A stretch of DNA of 64,000 nucleotides from Ancylomarina sp. DW003 (GTDB lineage Bacteria; Bacteroidota; Bacteroidia; Bacteroidales; Marinifilaceae). Made by a program: the position numbers and the translations under genes. Of the stretch, positions 36,974 through 44,540 are shown in pieces. The DNA lies in the NCBI RefSeq assembly GCF_029029505.1, contig NZ_JAKJSD010000007.1:124001-188000 (forward strand), in the 5' to 3' direction. The notes beneath the pieces were generated by a model. That model was not told the DNA's origin, searched no databases, and saw only the letters and a program-made list of their open reading frames with translations. Each line of letters begins with the position of its first letter. The stretch's first letter is position 1.

Positions 36974-38263
36974 ATGGAACCTACTATTGAGCAAAAAATA
37001 AGAACTTACCGAAGACACTTTCATATAACCCCTGAACTTGCCTGGCTAGAATACAGTACAGCTACCTTTATTGCTGATGAATTAATGGCCTTAGGCTTCG
37101 AAGTGAAAAGAGCTCAGGAGCTTATGGATACCAAAAATTTAATGGGATTACCAGATAAAGCAGCTAATGACTTGGCTTACGAAAAAGCAGTGGCTACCTA
37201 TGGTGTAAAAAAAGTTGAAAGCTTTGCTCATAATTGCACGGCAGTTGCCGGTATTTTTGACTGTGGAGAGGGTCCTTGTGTCGCTCTGCGTTTTGATATG
37301 GATGCCTTGCCAATTTCAGAATCCGATGAAACAAACCATTTACCTTATCAGAAAGGATTTATTTCTAAAAACGAGGGTGTAATGCATTCTTGCGGGCATG
37401 ATGCGCATATGGCTATTGGTCTTGGTTTAGCCCATTGTTTATCTGAAAATAAAGAAAGCTTAAGAGGACGAATCATTCTGTTGTTTCAACCAGCCGAAGA
37501 GGGAGTGCGAGGTGCAGATCCTATTGTGAATTCTGGTTTCTTAAAGAGCGTAGATTATTTACTAGCAGCTCATTTGTGGAGCAATATACCTTTGGGTAAA
37601 ATTGTCTGTTCTCAAAATGGTACAATGGCTACCGATAAGTTAGACATCACTTTTTATGGAAAATCGGCACATGCAGGTATTTGTCCGGAAGAGGGAAATA
37701 ATGCCATTTTGGCTGCAGCCAATACCATACTTGAATTAAACGAAATTCAATTTAAGGGACAAGACCTACGACGTGTTAATGTGGGATGCATAGAAGGCGG
37801 TACAGCCCGTAATATTATTGCTGATAATGCAAGTTTAAAGGTGGAACTTAGAGCCAAGAGTCAGGCCGTAGAAAATGAATTGCTTAGCGAATTGGAACAA
37901 ATCGTGAAGCATTCGGCTCTTAAACAATCCTGTACTTATAAGATTGAAAAGGTGGGTGCGGCTTCTGCTGCAAAAGGAGATGATTCTTTAGCTCATCTGA
38001 TAGAAGAGGAAGCCAGGCAAATGAACTGTTTTGATGAGCTTGTTCTATCGGATTGTGTGAACAGAGGAAGTGAGGATTTCACTTCGCTAATGAGTGATGT
38101 GCAGAGCAGAGGAGCTAAGGCTTGTTTTATTGGAATTGGTGCATCTTTGCCTGAGAAGAAATTACAGCATCATACACCAACATTCGATATAAATGAAGAC
38201 GCTATGTTTCTGGCAAGCGAATTGTTTTTTAGAATGATTCAGAGATTGAATCGTAGGCATTAG
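36974..38263 (+). CDS. M20-family amidohydrolase (AbgA-like)
   Basis: A 429-residue metallohydrolase. Metal-site motifs are VMHSCGHDAHMA (ligands Cys and His) and PAEEGVRGA; the dimerisation domain begins near FYGKSAHAGICPEEGNNAI, and the C-terminal ligand is in HHTPTFDINEDAM. The inserted segment between residues 50 and 80 (LMGLPDKAANDLAYEKAVATYG) resembles the AbgA subunit of p-aminobenzoyl-glutamate hydrolase. It is a cytoplasmic deacylase or peptidase; the natural substrate could be an N-acyl amino acid or PABA-glutamate. It is flanked by terminators, so it is monocistronic. Confidence 0.88.
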   Translation: MEPTIEQKIRTYRRHFHITPELAWLEYSTATFIADELMALGFEVKRAQELMDTKNLMGLPDKAANDLAYEKAVATYGVKKVESFAHNCTAVAGIFDCGEGPCVALRFDMDALPISESDETNHLPYQKGFISKNEGVMHSCGHDAHMAIGLGLAHCLSENKESLRGRIILLFQPAEEGVRGADPIVNSGFLKSVDYLLAAHLWSNIPLGKIVCSQNGTMATDKLDITFYGKSAHAGICPEEGNNAILAAANTILELNEIQFKGQDLRRVNVGCIEGGTARNIIADNASLKVELRAKSQAVENELLSELEQIVKHSALKQSCTYKIEKVGAASAAKGDDSLAHLIEEEARQMNCFDELVLSDCVNRGSEDFTSLMSDVQSRGAKACFIGIGASLPEKKLQHHTPTFDINEDAMFLASELFFRMIQRLNRRH

Positions 38264-38296
38264 CATCAAACTAATTCTCGCATTTAAATATTGAAA

Positions 38297-38324
38297 CTGT
38301 GACCTTTGGGTTACAGCTTTTTTT
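38297..38324 (+). terminator. terminator after M20 hydrolase
   Basis: Stem CTGTGACC / GGTTACAG (one G-T wobble), TTTG loop, then seven T. Confidence 0.8.
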
Positions 38325-38483
38325 GTTCATAATTTATGATGAATAATTCTAAATAGCGGACATAGACATCTTAATTTAATTGTTTGGCATTTCAAATTTT
38401 CATAAATTGGGTAATCTGCTTATTAAGTATTTTACTTACAGTTTGTAAGCTGGGTTCTTAAATGTTAATTAGATCTGTTTAGA

Positions 38484-38918
38484 ATGAAATATGAAATAGA
38501 GGTTAAGATAAATCTACCTAGAGAAAGAGTCATTGAACTCTTCAACAATCCCGATAATATGAAATATTGGCAACCCGGTTTGCTTAGTTTTGAACATATA
38601 AGTGGCGAAGCCGGACAAGTGGGGGCCAAATCTCGTTTGCATTATAAGATGGGAAAGCGTGAAATTAAGATGATAGAAACGATCACTGTAAATAATTTGC
38701 CTCACGAGTTTTCAGGAACCTACGAAGCTAAAGGCGTTTGGAATCAGGTGCAGAATTATTTTATGGATCTTGATGATAACAAAACACTTTGGAAGTCGGT
38801 TAACGAATTTAAAGGTACAGGTTTTATGAAAATCATGATGTTCTTAATGCCTGGAATGTTTAAAAAAGAAACCTGTAAATACCTTCTTAATTTTAAAGAA
38901 TTTGCTGAATCTAAATAA
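38484..38918 (+). CDS. SRPBCC (START-like) family protein
   Basis: A 144-residue cytoplasmic protein with the SRPBCC/polyketide-cyclase-like fold: IEVKINLPRERVIELFNNPDNMKYWQPGLLSFEHISGE at the N-terminus, a central KMIETITVNNLPHEFSGTYEA, and a C-terminal helix (GMFKKETCKYLLNFKEFAE). The fold binds hydrophobic ligands in a deep cavity. The gene is followed 16 bases later by a VOC protein and then an SDR oxidoreductase, forming a small operon of ligand-binding and redox proteins. Confidence 0.85.
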   Translation: MKYEIEVKINLPRERVIELFNNPDNMKYWQPGLLSFEHISGEAGQVGAKSRLHYKMGKREIKMIETITVNNLPHEFSGTYEAKGVWNQVQNYFMDLDDNKTLWKSVNEFKGTGFMKIMMFLMPGMFKKETCKYLLNFKEFAESK

Positions 38919-38934
38919 TTAAACTATTTGAATT

Positions 38935-39369
38935 ATGACAACAATTAACACGTATTTGACTTTTAATGGCAACTGTGAAGAAGCCTTTCTTTTTTACAAA
39001 TCAGTTTTTGGTGGAGAATATGCACATATAGCCAAGTTTTCTGAGATGCCTGAGGATCCGAACTGTCCTATTTCCAATGATGATATGGATAAAATAATGC
39101 ATGTGTCTTTGCCCATAAGTAAAGAAACAGTTTTGATGGGGAGTGATACGGGAGGAGAGTGGGCCAGTCAATTTTTAGCTGGGAATAACTTTTCTGTATC
39201 TATAGCCGCAGACAGTAAAACTGCTGCTGATGATTTCTTTAACAAACTATCTGAAGGAGGTAAGGTTATTATGCCGATGGCAGATACATTTTGGGAGTCC
39301 TATTTTGGCATGTTTGTCGATAAATTTGGTATTCAATGGATGGTGGGATACGATGAATTGCATAAATAA
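38935..39369 (+). CDS. PhnB-like VOC family protein
   Basis: A 144-residue PhnB/glyoxalase-like protein: TYLTFNGNCEEAFLFYKSVFGGEYAHIAKFSEMPE at the N-terminus, VSLPISKETVLMGSD in the centre, FFNKLSEGGKVIMPMADTFWESYFGMFVDKFGIQWMV at the C-terminus. This is the usual paired beta-alpha-beta-beta-beta arrangement. PhnB-type proteins have no proven reaction. It lies in the 38484-40151 cluster, likely one transcript. Confidence 0.9.
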   Translation: MTTINTYLTFNGNCEEAFLFYKSVFGGEYAHIAKFSEMPEDPNCPISNDDMDKIMHVSLPISKETVLMGSDTGGEWASQFLAGNNFSVSIAADSKTAADDFFNKLSEGGKVIMPMADTFWESYFGMFVDKFGIQWMVGYDELHK

Positions 39370-39407
39370 AAGAGATAATCAAATGAATTGAAATTTAAGT
39401 CGATATC

Positions 39408-40151
39408 ATGAAATCAGGATTAGTTAGTGTAGAAGGAAAGGTTGCTTTTGTAAGTGGATCGAATAGAGGGATTGGGAAAGCTGTAACTCTCGCTCTTTTG
39501 GAACGAGGTGCTAAGAAAGTGTATGCTGGTGCCAGAAATCCAACAAGTTTGAATAGCCTGAAAGCCTGTTACGGTGATAGATTGGTAGCAGTTGAACTTG
39601 ACGTAACACGAGATGAAAGTATTGCTGAAGCAGCTAGACTAGCGGGAGATTGTGAGATCCTGATAAATAATGCAGGCATTTTTTCTGTTGGAAATTTCCT
39701 CTCCGGTAACCTACTAGAAAGTTTAAATACCAATTTGGAAGTGAACCTATGGGGCTTGGTTAAGTTAACCGCCGCTTTTCTGCCTAATTTAAGGAAACAG
39801 AAATCTGCTGCAATAGCCTGCGTTTCATCGATAATTGGTTTGGCCAGTATGCCAATGGGTTTGACCTATTGCGTTTCAAAAGCAGCCGTTCATAGTACCA
39901 TTCAAGGCTTAAGGGGCGAATTGAAAGATTCAAATATCCTGGTTTCGGGAGTCTATCCGGGACCCATTGAAACAGATATGACCAAAGACTTGCAAATGGA
40001 TAAAGACTCTCCTGAAAATGTAGCCAGATATATCATAGATGGTTTAGAGTCAGGACTGGAAGATATTTTTCCTGATGCTATGTCAAGTGAAATGGGAAAA
40101 TTGTATGCCGATTCACCTAAGGAACTTGAAAAGCAATTCTCTGGTTTTTAA
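39408..40151 (+). CDS. short-chain dehydrogenase/reductase
   Basis: A 247-residue SDR enzyme. The cofactor-binding motif appears as SGSNRGIGKAVTLALLE (residues about 16-32), followed by VELDVT, the structural NNAG, the catalytic Ser in CVSSIIG, and the catalytic YCVSK (Tyr and Lys). SGVYPGPIETDM follows, as in classical SDRs. It reduces or oxidises a carbonyl/alcohol with NAD(P); the substrate is not known. It is the last gene of its operon, followed by a terminator. Confidence 0.92.
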   Translation: MKSGLVSVEGKVAFVSGSNRGIGKAVTLALLERGAKKVYAGARNPTSLNSLKACYGDRLVAVELDVTRDESIAEAARLAGDCEILINNAGIFSVGNFLSGNLLESLNTNLEVNLWGLVKLTAAFLPNLRKQKSAAIACVSSIIGLASMPMGLTYCVSKAAVHSTIQGLRGELKDSNILVSGVYPGPIETDMTKDLQMDKDSPENVARYIIDGLESGLEDIFPDAMSSEMGKLYADSPKELEKQFSGF

Positions 40152-40230
40152 TGAAACGTATATTATCCTGATAAGTTTATATCAATCAGAATATCAAACC
40201 AGATTAAACCATTTAGGAAATGGCATGAAG

Positions 40231-40261
40231 AAGTGTAGTCAATTGGCTACACTTTTCTTTT
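40231..40261 (+). terminator. terminator after SDR operon
   Basis: Stem AAGTGTAG / CTACACTT with an 8-base loop and a T-rich tail. Confidence 0.8.
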
Positions 40262-40325
40262 TGTATAATGTCAAAATGAAATTTAAAATAAACATTGTAA
40301 TATAGAGCTGTTTAATTTGTGTTAT

Positions 40326-40540
40326 GGTAAAATAGATAGATGGGAGGTAAAATGAATTAAACCTTCGGTAGAATTGATTATGTTGTTGGTAAAATCCATT
40401 CCCTGAAGGTAAAATGAACCTATTTGTTGGTAGAATGGACATTTTGGCCGGTAAAATCGATTGTTTGCTGCTCATATTGGCTTCTCTGAGGGTAAAGTTG
40501 GTAGTGTGGGTGGAGGAATGCCTTCTGTTGAGGTAAAATT
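40326..40540. repeat. helically phased array of GGTARAAT octamers
   Basis: GGTAAAAT or GGTAGAAT begins at 40326, 40346, 40367, 40388, 40408, 40429 and 40450, steps of 20-21 bases (two DNA turns). Decayed or variant units lie near 40470, 40491 (GGTAAAGT) and 40509, and a perfect unit at 40532. The 12-13 bases between octamers vary. The mixture of 20- and 21-base steps breaks any reading frame, so the conservation is at DNA level: a tandem protein-binding or iteron-like array. Confidence 0.7.
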
Positions 40541-40710
40541 GACATTGAAGAAAAAAGATATTTATTGTAAAATTTAAATCTCCTAAGATTTGTTGCTTGT
40601 TTTGATTTTCATAATTTTGAGTGCCTGTTCAATTTGTAGCTTTATACACTTATGCAATACTATGAGGTGTGTAAATGTATATTTGGAAAGGGGTAAAAGA
40701 GATATAAACG

Positions 40711-40737
40711 TAACTAGTTGTGTATATATACTAGTTA
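40711..40737 (+). promoter_or_regulatory. TAACTAGT inverted repeat before S51 peptidase gene
   Basis: Perfect 8-bp inverted repeat TAACTAGT (40711-40718) / ACTAGTTA (40730-40737) with an AT-rich 11-base spacer, 38 bases upstream of the start codon. It could be an operator or an RNA hairpin. The strong hairpin at 16909-16964 contains the same AACTAGT/ACTAGTT pairing. Confidence 0.45.
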
Positions 40738-40775
40738 ACGGTTAGGTTAATGAAACACAGTTATAGATTGAATAA

Positions 40776-42008
40776 ATGAAGAAAACACTATTATTTATTT
40801 TACTAGCAAGTATTTGTCAAATTGCTTTATCACAAAGTAATGCTAATTCAAAAGATCCAGAACAGACCATCTTTGTTTATGGCGGGAATCAGAATCTAAA
40901 ATTCACTCGGTATATTGCTGAATTAATTCAAAAAAAGAATCCCAAAATTTGTTTTCTACCTACTGCAAGTGCCGATAACGAAAGTAATATTAAACACTGG
41001 AACTACATCTGTAAAGAACTGGAATTAAAACCCTACGTACTAAAAGTTTGGGTGGCATCGAACAAAGAGAATAAATCGTTTGAAGATATTTTGCTTAATA
41101 TGGATGCGATTGTTGTTGGCGGAGGAAATACATTGAATATGTTGGGTATTTGGAAGGCTCAAGGTATTGATACACTCTTGCAGAAAGCATTGAATAAAGG
41201 CATTATTTTATCAGGTGGAAGTGCCGGATCACTTTGTTGGTTTCAATCAGGTATTAGCGACTCTCGTCCGGTAAATTTATCTGTGATCGATGGACTGTCT
41301 TTTCTTCCATACAGTCATTGTCCGCATTATTCTGATAGTTTAAAAAAAGAAGTTTTTCACAAACAAATTAAAAACAAGACCATAAGTGCAGGTTATGCTT
41401 GCGATGATAAGTCAGGGATTCTGTTTAGAAACGGTAAGTATATCGAAACTGTTAGTTTGAACGATATTAACAATTCTTATTATGTTGCTCTAAACAATGG
41501 TGCAGTTGAGTCGTCAAAATTGCAAACAAGAATACTGGTAAATAAAGATGCTTTATCTGTCGAAGATTATAAATCGGTAGATGTAAACAAAAGCTTGAAA
41601 GAATATACTGAAATCAATAAACAAGATAGCCCTATAAATGCTTTTATTTCTTTTAAATACATCTCTGTCAGTGGGCAGAAATCAAAATATAAAGCATTAA
41701 GTAGTTTCTCTATGCAAAGTCGATATAAAGAGGATACTCCTAATATAAGAGTTGATGATAAAACTAGAGATAAACATCTGAATACTGTTGTGAATAAGGT
41801 GTTTGTATATAATGATTTGGTTGCAGGAGTAGTGAATAGAATGTATGATGATTATTATGGATTATGGTTTTTTTATCAGGAAAATGGTAAATGGATGAAT
41901 GCTGGAGAATTCTTCGGTGGAGCAACAGTATTAGAAGCCGAAATTACATTTAGAGAAAAAGCAAAAATGCATCTAGAAAAAATTAAAGAGACAAACCCGA
42001 ACCGCTAA
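40776..42008 (+). CDS. secreted S51-family peptidase (peptidase E / cyanophycinase-like)
   Basis: A 410-residue protein with a signal peptide (residues 1-19, IALSQS). Residues about 30-250 match the S51 fold: IFVYGGNQNLKFTRYIAELI, ICFLPTASADNESNI, AIVVGGGNTLNMLGIW, and the nucleophile elbow LSGGSAGSLCWF with the catalytic Ser. The C-terminal 140 residues form an extra domain with an NTF2-like look (FVYNDLVAGVVNRMYDDYYGLWFFYQENGKWMNAGEFFGG). Family members cleave Asp-Xaa dipeptides or cyanophycin; an exported form with this extra domain is unusual. The stop codon lies inside an attC-like dyad end. Confidence 0.75.
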   Translation: MKKTLLFILLASICQIALSQSNANSKDPEQTIFVYGGNQNLKFTRYIAELIQKKNPKICFLPTASADNESNIKHWNYICKELELKPYVLKVWVASNKENKSFEDILLNMDAIVVGGGNTLNMLGIWKAQGIDTLLQKALNKGIILSGGSAGSLCWFQSGISDSRPVNLSVIDGLSFLPYSHCPHYSDSLKKEVFHKQIKNKTISAGYACDDKSGILFRNGKYIETVSLNDINNSYYVALNNGAVESSKLQTRILVNKDALSVEDYKSVDVNKSLKEYTEINKQDSPINAFISFKYISVSGQKSKYKALSSFSMQSRYKEDTPNIRVDDKTRDKHLNTVVNKVFVYNDLVAGVVNRMYDDYYGLWFFYQENGKWMNAGEFFGGATVLEAEITFREKAKMHLEKIKETNPNR

Positions 42009-42068
42009 CACGCGCTCATAGTTAATTACCACGTAATCTGCCACTACTCATACAATTTACTGTTGGCA
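42004..42068 (+). repeat. attC-like imperfect dyad element
   Basis: GCTAACA (42004-42010, containing the stop codon of the preceding gene) and TGTTGGC (42061-42067) form an imperfect inverted pair around a 50-base AT-rich core. The length and the GCTAACA/TGTTGGC ends recall the recombination sites of integron-type gene cassettes. The consensus match is incomplete, so this is a hypothesis. Confidence 0.3.
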
Positions 42069-42158
42069 TTCATTCTGACCAAAATCTATCTATTCTAAGT
42101 TAGAAAGGCTAAGTTTTAGGATGAAAAGGTTTTATAAAAATAGTAAGCATAAGAAAAA

Positions 42159-43262
42159 ATGAAACAAAAAATGAGATTTATATATATTAACGTGTTTTTC
42201 ATTGGAGTTGTATTCTTTAGTTCTTCAACACCTCTTTTTTCGCAAAAACAACTGGAATTTCATACTGAATCTATTGAATATTTACTAAAATGGATGAATA
42301 ATGGTTGTAAGAATCAAGTCCAAGATTCATTCTATAAATATCCTTCAATTGTTTTTATGGAACAACTATTAAAACTGGAGGAAAATAATATCCCTAGTTT
42401 TAAAAAAACACTAACAGAATTTAATTGTAGTAAAGAAGATAAGAATGATATATACTTACTTCATAAGGCATATAAAAATAGAGTTGAAACAAATAACCTT
42501 CTTCAAGGAATAAAGAATTCAAGCTTTTCAAAAGAAGTGTATGAAAGGGTTTATACCTATTTCCCATACTTGGATGATAATGCTGCAAATTATAATATTT
42601 ATTTTTCGGCTACTGGTTGGCAATATGGCGATGCAATGACATTCAATTATAATTTTGAAAACGATCAATATAAGTTAAGTAATAATGGAAGTTCGGCTAT
42701 AATTTTTAATTTGACCTTAATCGCCTCTTCTTATGGAGAAACTTTAGACAAACAAATAAGAACTTTTAAAAATGTGATGTCACATGAGTTGTTTCACGCA
42801 GTTCTTTCAGATTATAACCAAAACACCTTGCATTGGGATAATTCAACTATTGAAAACAATACGCTCTATTTTATCTTCAACGAAGGCATCGCGCATTATA
42901 TTTCAGACAAACAAAATCTAATTGAAAATTATAACGTAGATTCCAAATTAAAATTAAAAGAGAAGAATGCTTTTTTAATGCTTAGAGATAGTTTATCTAT
43001 TGCTTTTGATAAAAGTGCAGAAAAAACAAATAAAATATCTGCGGTTAAATCTGGCTTATATGGAAAATATTGGGATAAGTATATTTGTATCTCAGGCATG
43101 TTTATAGCTTATCATATTGAACAGGAATATGGAGAAGAAGAATTAATGAAATGCGTGCAAAATGGACCTAAATATTTTATAGAAAAGTATAGGAGTTTAA
43201 CCATGGTAGATGAAGAAATATCAATCCCAGATTCGATAGTAATACATCTTAACGAGATGTAA
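42159..43262 (+). CDS. secreted Zn metalloprotease-like protein (DUF5700-type)
   Basis: A 367-residue protein with a signal peptide (about residues 1-29). It carries a gluzincin-type zinc site: HELFH in VMSHELFHAVLSDYN near residue 210 and a downstream third ligand in FNEGIAHYISDKQN near residue 247. The pattern and the Bacteroidota setting match the DUF5700 putative Zn-dependent protease family. Flanking repeats (42004 and 43298) and the low GC of the segment suggest it belongs to an accessory, perhaps mobile, unit. Confidence 0.7.
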   Translation: MKQKMRFIYINVFFIGVVFFSSSTPLFSQKQLEFHTESIEYLLKWMNNGCKNQVQDSFYKYPSIVFMEQLLKLEENNIPSFKKTLTEFNCSKEDKNDIYLLHKAYKNRVETNNLLQGIKNSSFSKEVYERVYTYFPYLDDNAANYNIYFSATGWQYGDAMTFNYNFENDQYKLSNNGSSAIIFNLTLIASSYGETLDKQIRTFKNVMSHELFHAVLSDYNQNTLHWDNSTIENNTLYFIFNEGIAHYISDKQNLIENYNVDSKLKLKEKNAFLMLRDSLSIAFDKSAEKTNKISAVKSGLYGKYWDKYICISGMFIAYHIEQEYGEEELMKCVQNGPKYFIEKYRSLTMVDEEISIPDSIVIHLNEM

Positions 43263-43297
43263 AGTTAAATTGAAAAATGAACGAAATGCCAACAAAA

Positions 43298-43346
43298 ACT
43301 AAATTATAATGGGCGTTGATGAGCCTTTTGAAAGTTTAGTACAATT
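43298..43346 (+). repeat. dispersed repeat family, copy B
   Basis: ACTAAATTaTaATGGGCG followed by TTGAAAGTTTAGTACAATT; closely related to copies A (18567) and C (44264). The ends ACTAAA / TTTAGT are perfectly complementary in this copy. It begins 36 bases after the metalloprotease gene. Confidence 0.65.
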
Positions 43347-43356
43347 AATAAACACC

Positions 43357-43382
43357 AGCAAGCCTTATAAATTTGGCTTGCT
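43357..43382 (+). other. stem-loop following repeat copy B
   Basis: Stem AGCAAGCC / GGCTTGCT with a 10-base loop and no T-run. It matches the AGCAAGCC hairpin after copy A in position and sequence. Confidence 0.6.
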
Positions 43383-43503
43383 CAAAATATAAATAAGTAA
43401 ATTTAACCAGCTTGCTTATTTAGCACTTTAATAAAGCAATAATCTTAAATTATTCATTAACTGGGTATTTGCTACACAATAAAATGAATAAAAAAATAAT
43501 ATA

Positions 43504-44244
43504 ATGAAGCAATTTAAACTAATACTTCTTTTATCAGTAATTATCTTTTCTCAAAATGCTATTGGTCAAAATAGTAGAATTACTGTTGAAGGAATTTCTC
43601 GGTTGAAAGAGAAATTCCTTCAACAGTAATTGTTAACATAGACTTAACGATTAGAGATAGTATTTATGATGAATCTTTTACTAAATCCTTAAAAACTCTA
43701 CAGAAATTAAAGGATATTTTTGTGAAAAATTGGTATCAATAAAGAGAAGATATTCGCGAAGGAGCTTACTGTAAGTGAATCGTCTAAGTGGGATGGCAAT
43801 AAAAGAGTGAAAGACGGTTATTATTCTACTATTGGATTAGAAATAAAAGATGTTTTTACACCTAATTATTCAAAAGCTCTATTGAGTAGTTTAAGTACAT
43901 CGAAGTTAAATATTAATTATAGGGTAGAATTTAAACTTTCAGAACATCAAAAAGAAAGATTGAGAAAAATAGCTCTTGAGAAAGCCATTTTGGATGCAAC
44001 TGAAAAAGCAAAAATTATTGCAACAACATCAAAACTGGAATTGACAGGTATAGCCAATATTGAATATAAGTCAACACAAGGAAATTTTGGAAATTTAAAT
44101 ATGATTGAAGATGACTTGGAATATGAAGATGAGGTTATGCCAATAGCAAAACAATCCAATATTTTTGGGAATGTAGACTTAAATCCTAAAGACCGGGAAA
44201 TTGCTAAAGTTATTTTAATTGAATGGACTTATAAAAAAAAGTAG
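43504..44244 (+). pseudogene. SIMPL-domain (DUF541) gene disrupted by two compensating frameshifts
   Basis: The frame starts MKQFKLILLLSVIIFSQNAIGQ (signal peptide), continues RITVEGISRLKE, and stops at 43627-43629. The SIMPL-like sequence goes on in another frame (EIPSTVIVNIDLTIRDSIYDE...LKDIFVK) until about 43727, then returns to the first frame (IGINKEKIFAKELTVSES ... VILIEWTYKKK). The total length, 741 bases, is a multiple of three, so the two indels cancel. One break is beside a perfect 22-bp inverted repeat and the other is at a run of five A. A sequencing error is possible, but the inverted repeat is unusual in itself. Confidence 0.75.
43579..43630. repeat. perfect 22-bp inverted repeat inside SIMPL pseudogene
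   Basis: Arm one 43579-43600 (begins ATTACTGTTGAAGG) is the exact reverse complement of arm two 43609-43630 (ends CCTTCAACAGTAAT), with the 8-base loop GGTTGAAA. It lies within the coding region at the first frameshift. Confidence 0.9.
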
Positions 44245-44263
44245 ATTACACTTCATAATAACA

Positions 44264-44308
44264 GCTAAGTTATCATGGGCGGTGATTTGTGTAGCTTGAA
44301 AGTTTAAT
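44264..44308 (+). repeat. dispersed repeat family, copy C
   Basis: GCTAAGTTATCATGGGCGGTGAT then TTGAAAGTTTAAT; related to copies A and B but diverging after the TTGAAAGTTTA core. It begins 19 bases after the SIMPL pseudogene. Confidence 0.6.
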
Positions 44309-44364
44309 TTCCTCGCGAGCACAAGCTTGTAACTACTACTCTGTTTGCAGGAGTAAAAATAATT

Positions 44365-44400
44365 AAGAAGTGTAGCCAGTAGGCTGCACTTCTTTTTTTT
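44365..44400 (+). terminator. terminator upstream of clpB
   Basis: 13-bp stem AAGAAGTGTAGCC / GGCTGCACTTCTT (one G-T pair), 4-base loop, then eight T. Confidence 0.85.
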
Positions 44401-44418
44401 GACTTAATTTCAGGCTGA

Positions 44419-44480
44419 TTATGTCGTTTAGTGTAATTCTGTCATAAAGATTGATTGGGTTGCTGTCAGTATGACATAAT
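44419..44480 (+). promoter_or_regulatory. TTATGTC/TGACATAA motif cluster before clpB
   Basis: TTATGTC at 44419, TGTCATAA at 44440, and TGTCA-GTA-TGACATAA at 44464-44480 share one core in both orientations within 62 bases upstream of clpB. A heat-shock operator or promoter element is possible; no CIRCE sequence is seen. Confidence 0.35.
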
Positions 44481-44540
44481 AATTGAAAGGGTATGGCTTT
44501 TGAACAAAGCTGCTTGACTGAAAACATTAAAGAAGAGATT

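Larger units (their letters stand above)
40152..40775. other. gene-free region with phased repeat array
   Basis: 624 bases without a convincing gene. It holds a terminator (40231-40261), the 21-bp-phased GGTARAAT array (40326-40540), an AT-rich stretch, and a TAACTAGT dyad (40711-40737) near the start of the S51 peptidase gene. A minus-strand frame through the array is only a by-product of the near-21-bp period. Confidence 0.6.

Noticed and set aside
40239-40475. Minus-strand reading frame with ILPxxxx heptads through the octamer array
   Set aside because: The heptad pattern is a consequence of the near-21-base DNA period; 20-base steps shift the frame and there is no plausible start context.
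40326-40540. CRISPR array
   Set aside because: Repeat units of 8 bases with 12-13-base gaps are far too short, and no cas gene is nearby.
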